Assembly (NCBI GenBank): GCA_903885855.1
Contig: CAISKG010000498.1
Span: forward strand, 1-6,840
Length of the DNA: 6,840 nt
Direction of reading: 5' to 3'
Source of the DNA: an uncultured Planctomycetaceae bacterium
Lineage (GTDB): Bacteria > Planctomycetota > Planctomycetia > Pirellulales > UBA1268
The stretch's first letter is position 1; every line of letters begins with the position of its first letter. Below are positions 6,670 to 6,840 of the stretch, piece after piece. Below the pieces are notes generated by a model. It ran no database searches. It was not told the DNA's origin and was given only the letters and a program-made list of their open reading frames with translations. Made by a program: the position numbers and the translations under genes.

Positions 6670-6840
6670 CGCGCGGGCTTCGGGGGCGGTCGTGCCCCGT
6701 CGCCGGACGTTCGCTGCGGCCCTCCGTGGCCTCCGCTCACTCCGCCCCGCCTGCGCTCCGCCCTCCCGGCTGCGCTGGCCGGCGAGGCCGGCTCCCGGGG
6801 CACGTCCGCCCCCTCGCGTTCAAGTCGCGCTCGGGGGCGG
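6670..6840. repeat. Direct repeat, copy 2 (reaches the window edge)
   Basis: Copy 2 starts 184 bp after copy 1, separated from it by the 13-bp spacer 6657-6669, and covers the same 171 bp to the last base of the window. Further copies may lie to the right. Near identity outside coding sequence points to recent duplication, or to array homogenisation by recombination. Confidence 0.9.

Larger units (their letters stand above)
6466..6840. other. Non-coding region filled by a tandem GC-rich element
   Basis: No gene is supported after the Rrf2 stop. Apart from about 20 bp directly after the stop and a 13-14 bp spacer, the region consists of two copies of one repeat, and the second runs into the right edge. 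Open frames crossing it are arginine/proline-rich, unlike any family, and not conserved in frame between copies, since 184 is not a multiple of three. Confidence 0.7.

Noticed and set aside
6486..6840. CRISPR array
   Set aside because: Repeat units are over 170 bp with a 13-bp spacer and only two copies; CRISPR repeats are about 24-40 bp with similar-sized variable spacers.

Overview
The window is very GC-rich bacterial chromosome, with codon third positions almost all G or C. It carries five recognisable genes. The gene set and the N-terminal layout of the ABC transporter (an early TM1, then a long extracytoplasmic loop) remind me of planctomycete genomes, possibly Pirellulales-like. That is an inference from family memory; no rRNA or other taxonomic marker is present.

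Layout: (1) 1-1034, minus strand, the N-terminal ~344 residues of a group I (NifS/IscS-type) cysteine desulfurase, running off the left edge. (2) 1035-1537, a divergent intergenic region with no convincing gene. (3) 1538-3478, plus strand, a fused permease-ATPase ABC exporter half-transporter with an unusual ~80-residue charged loop between TM1 and TM2. (4) 3495-4966, minus strand, convergent with the exporter, a rhamnulokinase (rhaB) whose frame is broken by one missing base in a G6 run that encodes the conserved Gly-Gly-Gly motif. (5) 4967-5208, a divergent intergenic region with a perfect small palindrome and an AT-richer segment in front of cysH. (6) 5209-6012, plus strand, cysH, an assimilatory APS reductase with all four iron-sulfur cysteines and the C-terminal catalytic cysteine. 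(7) 6028-6465, 15 bp further on in the same direction, an Rrf2-family regulator with no cysteines and a Tyr-Ile C-terminus. (8) 6466-6840, non-coding, two nearly identical direct copies (period 184 bp) of a GC-rich element with several hairpins, reaching the right edge.

How the genes fit together: cysH and the Rrf2 gene look like a two-gene operon for sulfate assimilation with its own regulator. The lack of Fe-S ligands and the C-terminal tail make a CymR-like cysteine-status sensor more plausible than an IscR-like one. The cysteine desulfurase consumes cysteine and so fits the sulfur theme loosely, but it lies 4 kb away across two unrelated genes. RhaB belongs to L-rhamnose catabolism; no other rhamnose gene is visible. 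The exporter's substrate cannot be read from the sequence.

I do not see a clearly new multi-gene system. The items most worth a second look are the tandem palindromic element at the right edge, the CymR-like cysH-rrf2 pair with an inverted repeat over the cysH start, and the rhaB frameshift in a homopolymer.
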